5,884 nt of DNA from UBA11524 sp963617205 (lineage in GTDB: Bacteria; Bacillota; Clostridia; Christensenellales; Aristaeellaceae), in assembly GCA_963617205.1 (NCBI GenBank), contig CAVEOA010000058.1:1-5884 (forward strand), read 5' to 3'. This document shows positions 1-4,990 of the stretch, piece after piece. Within the stretch, counting starts at the first letter, position 1; the number at the start of each line of letters is the position of its first letter. The translations under genes and the position numbers were made by a program. The notes below the pieces were generated by a model that worked only from the letters and a program-made list of their open reading frames with translations, ran no database searches and had not been told where the DNA came from.

Positions 1-28
1 TTTTCATGGTTGAATTGTGGCAAACTGT

Positions 29-57
29 TCAAGGGGGCTTTCCGGTCGCCCCCTTAA
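29..57. repeat. GC hairpin, CCGG-loop type, forward arm of copy 1
   Basis: An 8-bp perfect stem AAGGGGGC/GCCCCCTT (31-38 with 48-55) encloses a 9-base loop TTTCCGGTC. Bases 29-55 are identical to 3201-3227 and 3283-3309. One base (56, A instead of G) breaks the 10-bp stem seen in the other two copies. No T-run follows on either strand, so it is not a typical intrinsic terminator. Confidence 0.8.
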
Positions 58-146
58 CCCCTTCGGGTTTCCCATAGTTGACTTGTGATGTTGCAAAAAA
101 AGTTACATTACAGACCAACTATGGAGATGTGTGTCCGAAGGGTGCA

Positions 147-166
147 GGGGCGAGCGCAAAGCCCCC
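147..166. repeat. GC hairpin, GCGC-loop type, inverted arm of copy 1
   Basis: Stem GGGGC (147-151) pairs with GCCCC (161-165) around loop GAGCGCAAA. The 20-mer is identical to 3422-3441. Its reverse complement matches the CCGG-type hairpins except at the loop centre, so it is an inverted member of the same family. Confidence 0.75.
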
Positions 167-222
167 AAAATAGCTGCATTACAAAACCGCTATGGAAAAG
201 CAAAATGCAAAGGGGTACGGAG

Positions 223-258
223 AAAAACGGACGAAGTCCGCGAAGTTCGCGAGATCCG
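223..258 (-). terminator. Intrinsic terminator of the serine acetyltransferase gene
   Basis: Read on the minus strand just after the stop codon, the stem CGGAC (240-236) loops through TTC and pairs with GTCCG (232-228), followed at once by five T (227-223). This is a compact rho-independent terminator. A second nested hairpin, CGCGAA/TTCGCG (239-244 with 246-251 in plus coordinates), overlaps it. An outer 6-bp pairing AACGGA/TCCGTT (226-231 with 255-260) reaches into the stop codon. These alternatives cannot all form together. Confidence 0.75.
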
Positions 259-1176
259 TTACCATTCCACATTCTGCTGCATTTTCATTTCGAGCTCCTG
301 ACTCTTGACCGACACGCGCATCCCGGGCGCAATGGAATGCGTGATGAACGCATTGCCGCCGATGACTGCGTCGTGTCCGATGACCGTTTCGCCGCCTAAA
401 ACCGATGCGCCGGAGTAAATCGTCACGCGGTCGCCGATGGTGGGATGACGGCGGTGTCCGCGCAGGCTCTGTCCACCGCGTGTGGAGAGCGCGCCGAGCG
501 TCACGCCCTGATACAGCTTGACGGCGTTGCCGATGACGGTCGTTTCGCCGACGACGATGCCTGTGCCGTGGTCGATGAAGAAGTATTCGCCGATGGTCGC
601 GCCGGGATGAATGTCGATGCCTGTCCGGCTGTGCGCGTATTCGGTCATGATGCGCGGAATCAGCGGCACGCCGAGCAGGAACAGCTCATGGGCAAGCCGG
701 TTGACCGTGATGGCAAGCATGCCGGGGTATGCGATGATGATTTCATCGAGGCTGGTGGCGGCAGGGTCGCCGTCATAGAACGCCTGCAAATCGGTGGACA
801 GCAGCGCGCGCACCGCCGGAATCCGCTCCAGAAAGCGAATGGTCAGCGCCTGCGCCCTGCATTCAATGTCCGCCGCCGTTTCCTGCGGTACGCTCGTGCC
901 GCCGCGCAGGGCAATGGCAATCTGCTGCTGCAGGTGATACGCCGTGTCCTCCATCAGCGCGGAAAGCGCGTGCTCGGCATGATACACCCGATAGGAGGCG
1001 TCGCGGAAATAGCCGGGGAAGACGATGCGCCGCAGCTTCGCAATCAGGTCGATGATAACATCGCGGTCGGGCTGATTGAACGGCTCGATGCGATCCATCG
1101 GGCGACCTGCGCCGTAATCCGCCAGAATGCTTTCGGTAATCGTCCGCATCTGCTGGTCAAAGAGTTGCTTATCCAT
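259..1176 (-). CDS. cysE: Serine O-acetyltransferase, EpsC-type
   Basis: Predicted cytoplasmic enzyme that transfers acetyl from acetyl-CoA to L-serine, giving O-acetylserine, the carbon acceptor for sulfide in cysteine synthesis. The 305-residue product has a helical N-terminal half with the family motif KLRRIVFPGYF (48-58). A left-handed beta-helix of hexapeptide repeats follows from about 186 to 285. The segment GIDIHPGATIG...FFIDHGTGIVVGET carries Asp188 and His203, spaced 15 apart like catalytic Asp143 and His158 of E. coli CysE; HRRHP (241-245) is the acetyl-CoA/active-site loop. Length fits the approximately 300-residue EpsC branch. Start chosen at 1176: AGGAGG lies at 1183-1188 with 6 bases of spacing, and the longer frame to 1242 would begin upstream of the predicted transcription start. 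The C-terminus is NVEW, not the Ile that CysE inserts into CysK. No cysteine synthase gene is in the window. Monocistronic, with its own promoter and terminator. Confidence 0.95.
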   Translation of the reverse strand: MDKQLFDQQMRTITESILADYGAGRPMDRIEPFNQPDRDVIIDLIAKLRRIVFPGYFRDASYRVYHAEHALSALMEDTAYHLQQQIAIALRGGTSVPQETAADIECRAQALTIRFLERIPAVRALLSTDLQAFYDGDPAATSLDEIIIAYPGMLAITVNRLAHELFLLGVPLIPRIMTEYAHSRTGIDIHPGATIGEYFFIDHGTGIVVGETTVIGNAVKLYQGVTLGALSTRGGQSLRGHRRHPTIGDRVTIYSGASVLGGETVIGHDAVIGGNAFITHSIAPGMRVSVKSQELEMKMQQNVEW

Positions 1177-1182
1177 GCTCTG

Positions 1183-1188
1183 CCTCCT
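1183..1188 (-). promoter_or_regulatory. Ribosome binding site that fixes the acetyltransferase start
   Basis: On the minus strand the site is a perfect AGGAGG, 6 bases before ATG at 1176-1174. It decides for the 305-residue protein over a 22-residue longer one starting at 1242, which has no comparable site. Confidence 0.85.
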
Positions 1189-1222
1189 GAATAATCGGTT
1201 TTTCCCTTCCTGTCTCTTTATT

Positions 1223-1252
1223 ATTCTACACCGCTGAAGCATCCTGTGTCAA
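1223..1252 (-). promoter_or_regulatory. Sigma-A promoter for the serine acetyltransferase gene
   Basis: Minus strand: consensus -35 TTGACA (1252-1247), 18-base spacer, -10 TAGAAT (1228-1223, 5 of 6 to TATAAT). Transcription should start near 1216, giving a leader of only about 40 bases. That leaves no room for a T-box or SAM riboswitch, so any control by cysteine or sulfur would have to act at the promoter. Confidence 0.8.
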
Positions 1253-1255
1253 CCC

Positions 1256-1284
1256 TTGCGGAAATCAGGGAAGCGTGGTATACT
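1256..1284 (+). promoter_or_regulatory. Sigma-A promoter (extended -10) for the aminopeptidase gene
   Basis: -35-like TTGCGG (1256-1261), 17-base spacer, then TGG immediately before -10 TATACT (1279-1284), which gives an extended -10 (TGn). Transcription should start near 1290-1291, about 60 bases before the ATG. The -35 is separated from the divergent -35 (1247-1252) by only three bases. Confidence 0.75.
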
Positions 1285-1292
1285 TCACCATG

Positions 1293-1328
1293 AAAGCACC
1301 TTCATATTAAATAAGAAGGAGCCTTTTT
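1293..1328 (+). other. Possible leader hairpin before the aminopeptidase gene
   Basis: In the predicted 5' leader, CCTTC (1299-1303) can pair with GAAGG (1315-1319). After an A-A mismatch the stem extends through GC/GC (1296-1297 with 1321-1322) and, past a bulged C, through AAA/TTT. Five T follow or overlap at 1324-1328. The stem would hide the AAGGAG (1316-1321) that precedes a TTG codon at 1327. The loop is 11 bases and the core stem only 5 bp, so stability is doubtful. Confidence 0.3.
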
Positions 1329-1340
1329 GCGGAAAGGAAC

Positions 1341-1344
1341 GGAG
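1341..1344 (+). promoter_or_regulatory. Ribosome binding site for the chosen aminopeptidase start
   Basis: GGAG sits 6 bases before ATG at 1351. A competing start is TTG at 1327 in the same frame, which has a stronger AAGGAG (1316-1321) at 5 bases and would add eight residues. I prefer ATG because the family's conserved N-terminus begins directly after it. Confidence 0.55.
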
Positions 1345-1350
1345 AAAACC

Positions 1351-3123
1351 ATGCGACAACAGCTTGTTGAGCTTCGCCGCGCAATGGAAAAGCACGGCAT
1401 TGACCTGTATATGATTCCCACGGATGATTTCCACGCCTCGGAATACGTCGGCGCACACTTCCGCGGTCGCCACTATGTATCCGGCTTTACCGGCAGCGCG
1501 GGAACGCTGCTCGTATCGCAGGAATGGGCAGGGCTGTGGACAGACGGACGCTATTTTTTGCAGGCAGGCGCGCAGCTCAGCGGCAGCGGCATCGAGCTGT
1601 GCAAGATGGGCGAGCCCGGCGTGCCGACCCTCGCGGAATATATCGAGGCGAACATGAAGGCAGGACAGCGCTTCGGCTTTGACGGACGCGTTGTTACCGC
1701 CGCGCAGTACAATCACTTCCATGACATGGCGCAGGAAAAGGGCTTCGCCATCGTGTCGGACGTTGATCTGCTGGATGAAATCTGGGCGGAGCGTCCGCCG
1801 ATGTCCGCCGAGCCTGCGTGGGAGCTGCCCGTCACCCTGACCGGGCGCAGCCGCGTGGAAAAGCTGACGCAGGTGCGCAGCGAAATGAAAGCCGCCGGTG
1901 CGGATACGCTGATTCTCTCCTCGCTGATGGACATCTGCTGGCTGATGAACCTGCGCGGCAACGACGTTGCCTGCACGCCGGTGCTGCTGTCCTTCTGCGC
2001 CGTGACGCAGCAGGATGCCGTGCTGTTCGTCAATCCGTCCATCCTCAGCGCCGATATTCAGGCGCACCTGAAGGAGGACGGCGTGAGCATCCGCCCGTAT
2101 GCCTGCATCTATGAGTATGTCAAGAAGCTGCCGGAGGAATCCGCCGTCATGATGAACCTGAATGTGGTCAACAGCCTGATCCGCGCCTGCGTGCCTGACA
2201 CCGTCCGCGTGATCAACCATGTCGACCCGACGGAAAAGCCCAAGGCGGCGAAGAATCCGACCGAGGTGGAGGGCTTCCGCAGGGCGCACGTGCAGGACGG
2301 CGTGGCGGTGACGCGCCTGATGTACTGGCTCAAGCACAACGTCGGCAAAATTCCGATGGATGAGCTGAGCGTCGCGGAAAAGCTGGAGGAATTCCGGCGC
2401 GAACGCCCTGATTACATCGGACCATCCTTTGAGCCGATTATCGCCTATGGTCATCACGGCGCGATTGTCCACTATTCGCCCACCGAGGAGACGAACATCC
2501 CCGTTGAGCCGCGTTCGCTGCTGCTGGCGGACACTGGCGGACATTACCTGCAGGGCACGACCGACATCACCCGCACCTTCGCCATGGGTGAAACGACTGA
2601 TGAGGAGAAGAAGCTGTTCACCCTCGTGCTGAAGGGACACCTGCATCTCGGCAACGCCCGCTGGAAGCACGGCTGCACGGGCAGCAATCTGGATTATCTC
2701 GCCCGCGAGCCCCTCTGGCAGGAGAATCTGGACTACAACCATGGCACCGGTCACGGCGTCGGCTATGTGCTGAGCGTCCACGAGGGACCGCAGCGCATCC
2801 ACTGGCGCTCGAATCCGGTTGTCCTTGAGCCCGGCATGGTTACGAGCGACGAGCCCGGCTTCTACATGGAGGGCAAGTTCGGCATCCGCCACGAGAACCT
2901 GACGGTCGTCTGCGAGGGCGAAACGAACAGCTACGGCCGCTTCCTGCACTTCGAGTACCTGACGATGGTGCCGTTTGATCTGGACGCGGTGGATCCCGCC
3001 TACCTGAACGCGGACGACAAGGCGCTGCTGAATGCCTATCACGCGCAGGTGCGCGAGAAGATTCTGCCGTATCTCTCCGGCGACGAGGCGGAGTGGCTCA
3101 TCCACGCCACGCGCGCGATTTAA
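1351..3123 (+). CDS. pepP: Xaa-Pro aminopeptidase (aminopeptidase P, M24B family)
   Basis: Predicted cytoplasmic metallopeptidase that removes the N-terminal residue from peptides with proline in second position, most likely with two Mn2+ or similar ions. The product is 590 residues in three parts. Two creatinase-like N-terminal domains (about 1-145 and 155-300) include SGFTGSAGT (44-52) and LWTDGRYFLQ (62-71). The pita-bread catalytic domain (about 305-525) follows. A C-terminal extension (about 530-590) has FEYLTMVPFD and LNAYHAQVRE, as in the long Firmicutes/eukaryote-like form. The five metal ligands are visible: Asp394 (ADTGG), Asp405 (TTDITRT), His468 (HGTGHGVG), Glu501 (SDEPG), Glu515 (RHENL). 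The substrate-site His374 (AIVHYSP) and His477 (VHEGP) are also present. Length is full and nothing is broken. No signal peptide. Transcribed alone from its own promoter, divergent from the acetyltransferase. A start at TTG 1327 is possible. Confidence 0.95.
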   Translation: MRQQLVELRRAMEKHGIDLYMIPTDDFHASEYVGAHFRGRHYVSGFTGSAGTLLVSQEWAGLWTDGRYFLQAGAQLSGSGIELCKMGEPGVPTLAEYIEANMKAGQRFGFDGRVVTAAQYNHFHDMAQEKGFAIVSDVDLLDEIWAERPPMSAEPAWELPVTLTGRSRVEKLTQVRSEMKAAGADTLILSSLMDICWLMNLRGNDVACTPVLLSFCAVTQQDAVLFVNPSILSADIQAHLKEDGVSIRPYACIYEYVKKLPEESAVMMNLNVVNSLIRACVPDTVRVINHVDPTEKPKAAKNPTEVEGFRRAHVQDGVAVTRLMYWLKHNVGKIPMDELSVAEKLEEFRRERPDYIGPSFEPIIAYGHHGAIVHYSPTEETNIPVEPRSLLLADTGGHYLQGTTDITRTFAMGETTDEEKKLFTLVLKGHLHLGNARWKHGCTGSNLDYLAREPLWQENLDYNHGTGHGVGYVLSVHEGPQRIHWRSNPVVLEPGMVTSDEPGFYMEGKFGIRHENLTVVCEGETNSYGRFLHFEYLTMVPFDLDAVDPAYLNADDKALLNAYHAQVREKILPYLSGDEAEWLIHATRAI

Positions 3124-3127
3124 AGGA

Positions 3128-3145
3128 CGGACTTTGTCCGGCTTT
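3128..3145 (+). terminator. Terminator-like hairpin after the aminopeptidase gene
   Basis: Stem CGGAC (3128-3132), loop TTT, stem GTCCG (3136-3140), then GCTTTG. It begins four bases after the stop codon. The T-run is short (three T), so termination may be weak. The core is the same as the hairpin that ends the serine acetyltransferase gene. Confidence 0.5.
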
Positions 3146-3200
3146 GAGTTGTGGTCATTCGCAATGCACCGTTTCTGACTTGGCTTGTTTGGAAGCGACT

Positions 3201-3282
3201 TCAAGGGGGCTTTCCGGTCGCCCCCTTGACCCCTTCGGCAGCATACTTGTCCTGTTTTGCATGGTTGATTTGTGGCAAACTA
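3201..3282 (+). repeat. 82-bp tandem unit, first copy
   Basis: Starts with a perfect 10-bp stem TCAAGGGGGC/GCCCCCTTGA (3201-3210 with 3220-3229) and loop TTTCCGGTC, then a CCCTTCGG tail and an AT-richer box ending GTGGCAAACTA. It differs from the next unit at four positions, all transitions, which points to a fairly recent tandem duplication. Confidence 0.9.
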
Positions 3283-3364
3283 TCAAGGGGGCTTTCCGGT
3301 CGCCCCCTTGACCCCTTCGGCAGCATACTTGTTCTGTTTTACATAGTCGATTTGTGGCAAACTA
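3283..3364 (+). repeat. 82-bp tandem unit, second copy
   Basis: Directly adjoins the first unit with a period of exactly 82. The stem is 3283-3292 with 3302-3311. The four differences from the first unit fall at 3333, 3341, 3345 and 3348, all in the AT-richer box; the hairpin half is identical. Its box forms the left half of the central inverted repeat. Confidence 0.9.
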
Positions 3365-3382
3365 AATAAAGAAGTCACAATT

Positions 3383-3444
3383 CAAATCCACTATGAAAAT
3401 GCGTACTGCGAAGGGGTTCGGGGGGCGAGCGCAAAGCCCCCGAA
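3383..3444 (-). repeat. Inverted unit of the repeat element (GCGC-loop hairpin)
   Basis: Reverse-complement relative of the 82-bp units: box CAAATCCACTATG (3383-3395), then CGAAGGGGT (3409-3417), then a hairpin with stem TTCGGGGG/CCCCCGAA (3417-3424 with 3437-3444) and a loop that includes GAGCGCAAA. A more diverged box (about 3456-3490) follows and forms the outer inverted terminus. Confidence 0.75.
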
Positions 3445-3518
3445 AAGCTGCAATCTAAAACAAGTTGGGAAAAGCGCATTGCGAAGGAATCAAGGAAATC
3501 AGGCAAAACCTGTAGCAA

Positions 3519-3532
3519 CGAAAACGTTATCG
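3519..3532. promoter_or_regulatory. LacI/CcpA-type operator upstream of the barrel-PHP unit
   Basis: CGAAAACGTTATCG is a 14-bp palindrome with central CG and one mismatched pair (3522/3529). It matches the CcpA cre pattern (TGWAARCGYTWNCW) except at both end bases, and fits generic LacI-family operators. It lies 17 bases before the ribosome site, where a bound repressor would block initiation or early elongation. I could not find a convincing -35/-10 pair for the downstream genes: TTGCGA at 3479 lacks a matching -10, and the AT-rich GATAAAAAT at 3532-3540 lacks a -35. Confidence 0.5.
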
Positions 3533-3548
3533 ATAAAAATAACCCCTG

Positions 3549-3556
3549 TAAGGAGG
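3549..3556 (+). promoter_or_regulatory. Ribosome binding site of the barrel-protein gene
   Basis: TAAGGAGG is a full match to the 16S rRNA 3' end, 9 bases before ATG 3566 and 12 before the second ATG at 3569. The spacing favours 3566. Confidence 0.8.
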
Positions 3557-3565
3557 AAGTAACAG

Positions 3566-4969
3566 ATGATGAAGAAGCTGCATATGGGCGCTGCAAAATG
3601 CGCCCTCGACCTCGGCGACGGTAGTGAACGCGCCGAATACGTCAATCAGGACTATATCCTGCGTAAGCTCGGTCGCCCGCACCGCGCCGTCGGTATCATG
3701 TATACCTACTATCCGCATGATGCACAGTGGCCGCAGCGCATTTCCGAAGCGTGCAGGGATATGAACATCACCTTCCAGTGGGATTATCCCTATGACGATT
3801 ACTGCCCCTTCAATGTCAAGGGTCAGCCGTTTGAGCAGATGAAGGACATCCGCCGCCATGGGCAGGAGGTTGCGCTGACGCTGACGATTGACTGCTCGCT
3901 GTCGGATGAGGAGCTGCGCGAGGTGGCGCGGCTGCTCCGCCCGTACGGACGCATGACCATCCGCATCAATCACGAGTGCGGCGGCACGTGGTTCACCCAT
4001 AACAAGCGCTTCACCTACGAGCAGGTCGGGCAGTTCTTCGCACGCTTCACCGGCATCATCCATGAGGAGGCGCCGAACGTCCGCACGGTGTTCTGCGCCG
4101 GCTTCGCACGTGACGGCGGCAAGCTGGAGAAGGAGGACGAGTTCGCATGCGCTTACCGCGCGGCGGACATCTGGTCGGCAGACTGTTATCTGGCGCTGCA
4201 CTACGGCTGGCCGTATGATGTGGCGGAGATCGGCGGCGGGCAGTACAAGGCGGACAGCGTGCAGATGTACTATGACCTCTTCCGCGACACGTACGCACGC
4301 GCATCCTCGCGCTTCGGGGCAAAGCCGCTCATCACCGCCGAATTCAACACCGATGGCGACGTCACCGGTCCGAATCATCAGGGAGAGAGCGTCATCCGCT
4401 TCGCCGAGAGCTTCCGCGACCATCATGCCGACTGGTTCAAGGCTATCAGCCTGTATCAGTTCCGCGACCGCGGCCGCCTCGGACTGGAAATCGAGGATCC
4501 GAATAATCCGGCGGTCGGCATTGAGCAGCCGATGCTCCGTCAGTACCGCGAGCTGCTCAAGGATCCGTACTTCCTGCCTGAAATGATGCTCGGCGAAGAG
4601 ACCTCCTTCCCGGCTGCGCTTCGCTGGGGCGGCTCGGAGGACGCGGACGGTCTGGCGATGGACATTGAATTTGCCGGCAATCCCGAATTCTGCGAGATGA
4701 CCGTTGAGCAGCCCATCGGGCTTATGGTGTTGCTGAACGGGCAGTGGTTCTACAAGGCGCCGCATGTCAAGACGATTGACCTGATGAGCGCGTTCTTCGA
4801 TACGCCGCTGACTGCGCCGACCACGCTGACCATGATGCTTTTTGCGCCGCCTGCGGATGGCGTGAACGTCGACGACGGTCATGAGGACTGGATGACGAAC
4901 TACCGCACCGTGCTGGAAAAGGCGCCGAACATGCGCATCCGCTACGAGGTGCCGGGCGTGGTCGGGTAA
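3566..4969 (+). CDS. Predicted (beta/alpha)8-barrel protein, clan GH-A-like glycoside hydrolase
   Basis: I do not recognise a named family. The 467-residue product has no signal peptide or membrane segment and should be cytoplasmic. Eight strand-like segments in order fit a TIM barrel: AVGIMYTYY (41-49), ITFQWDYPY (68-76), EVALTLTID (101-109), RMTIRINHE (129-137), RTVFCAGFA (173-181), DIWSADCY (201-208), PLITAEFN (254-261), FKAISLYQF (291-299). Glu137, after Asn-His at the end of strand 4, and Glu259, at the end of strand 7, stand where clan GH-A retaining glycosidases keep their acid/base and nucleophile; NHECGGTWF recalls GH26. Residues about 340-467 look like a beta-rich C-terminal domain. 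First gene of a two-gene unit behind a LacI-type operator, which suggests sugar use. Substrate unknown; it could be a non-catalytic barrel relative. Start at 3566 is set by TAAGGAGG. Confidence 0.8.
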   Translation: MMKKLHMGAAKCALDLGDGSERAEYVNQDYILRKLGRPHRAVGIMYTYYPHDAQWPQRISEACRDMNITFQWDYPYDDYCPFNVKGQPFEQMKDIRRHGQEVALTLTIDCSLSDEELREVARLLRPYGRMTIRINHECGGTWFTHNKRFTYEQVGQFFARFTGIIHEEAPNVRTVFCAGFARDGGKLEKEDEFACAYRAADIWSADCYLALHYGWPYDVAEIGGGQYKADSVQMYYDLFRDTYARASSRFGAKPLITAEFNTDGDVTGPNHQGESVIRFAESFRDHHADWFKAISLYQFRDRGRLGLEIEDPNNPAVGIEQPMLRQYRELLKDPYFLPEMMLGEETSFPAALRWGGSEDADGLAMDIEFAGNPEFCEMTVEQPIGLMVLLNGQWFYKAPHVKTIDLMSAFFDTPLTAPTTLTMMLFAPPADGVNVDDGHEDWMTNYRTVLEKAPNMRIRYEVPGVVG

Positions 4970-4977
4970 AAATCAAC

Positions 4978-4983
4978 AAGGAG
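4978..4983 (+). promoter_or_regulatory. Ribosome binding site of the PHP gene
   Basis: AAGGAG with 7 bases before ATG 4991, set within the 21-bp gap after the barrel gene's stop codon. It supports independent initiation on a shared mRNA. Confidence 0.75.
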
Positions 4984-4990
4984 TTCCGCT

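Larger units (their letters stand above)
1..220. repeat. Palindromic intergenic repeat element, copy 1 (truncated by window edge)
   Basis: This stretch has no credible gene and aligns, part by part and in the same orientation, with the repeat at about 3255-3490. In order it holds: a left box (1-28) like 3255-3282; a GC hairpin (stem 31-38/48-55) like those at 3201 and 3283; a centre with an imperfect inverted repeat (73-94 against 104-125, about 16 of 22 matching); an inverted hairpin (147-151/161-165) lying in a 20-mer (147-166) identical to 3422-3441; and a final inverted box (about 176-213). It lacks about 15 bp after the first hairpin that copy 2 has. The short reading frame at 85-399 crosses the repeat and then runs antisense to the acetyltransferase, so I do not call it. 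The left end of the element lies outside the window. Confidence 0.8.
3158..3485. repeat. Palindromic intergenic repeat element, copy 2 (fuller copy)
   Basis: About 328 bp of nested inverted repeats fill most of the 442-bp gap. The outer ends are imperfect terminal inverted repeats: 3158-3182 against 3461-3485, 19 of 25 matching by my hand count, with a perfect outermost TTCGCAATGC/GCATTGCGAA. Inside are two forward GC-hairpin units (3201-3282, 3283-3364) facing one inverted unit (3383-3444). At the centre CATAGTCGATTTG (3342-3354) faces CAAATCCACTATG (3383-3395), 12 of 13 matching. Short reading frames across it (3093-3311, 3151-3369) merely translate the repeat and have no ribosome site, so they are not called. 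I see no target-site duplication or transposase. The element resembles a MITE or ERIC-like extragenic palindrome; the family is not one I can name. Confidence 0.8.

Noticed and set aside
445..1194. A 249-codon plus-strand frame over the serine acetyltransferase gene
   Set aside because: It is the shadow of a clear hexapeptide-repeat enzyme on the minus strand, and its sequence has low-complexity Arg/Ala/Gly content.
1177..1222. T-box or SAM riboswitch for the cysteine-pathway gene
   Set aside because: The predicted leader is only about 40 bases and shows no specifier or terminator/antiterminator structure.
1285..3204. A 639-codon open frame antisense to the aminopeptidase gene
   Set aside because: The plus strand encodes a full aminopeptidase P with every metal ligand. 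The antisense product shows no recognisable motif; it is an artefact of GC-rich codon use, which removes stop codons from this frame.
3201..3364. CRISPR array
   Set aside because: Only two 82-bp units, directly adjacent, with no unique spacers; the repeats are long palindromic units.
3093..3369. Two overlapping 72-codon frames giving repeated peptides such as RGLSGRPLDPFG
   Set aside because: They translate the 82-bp non-coding repeat units. The peptide repetition mirrors the DNA repeat, and there is no ribosome site.
3500..3512. Small hairpin CAGG-CAAAA-CCTG before the operator
   Set aside because: A 4-bp stem with no T-run is too weak to assign a role.
3527..4882. A 451-codon open frame antisense to the barrel-protein gene
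   Set aside because: No ribosome site or known motif, and the plus-strand frame has a perfect SD, strand-like segments and operon context.
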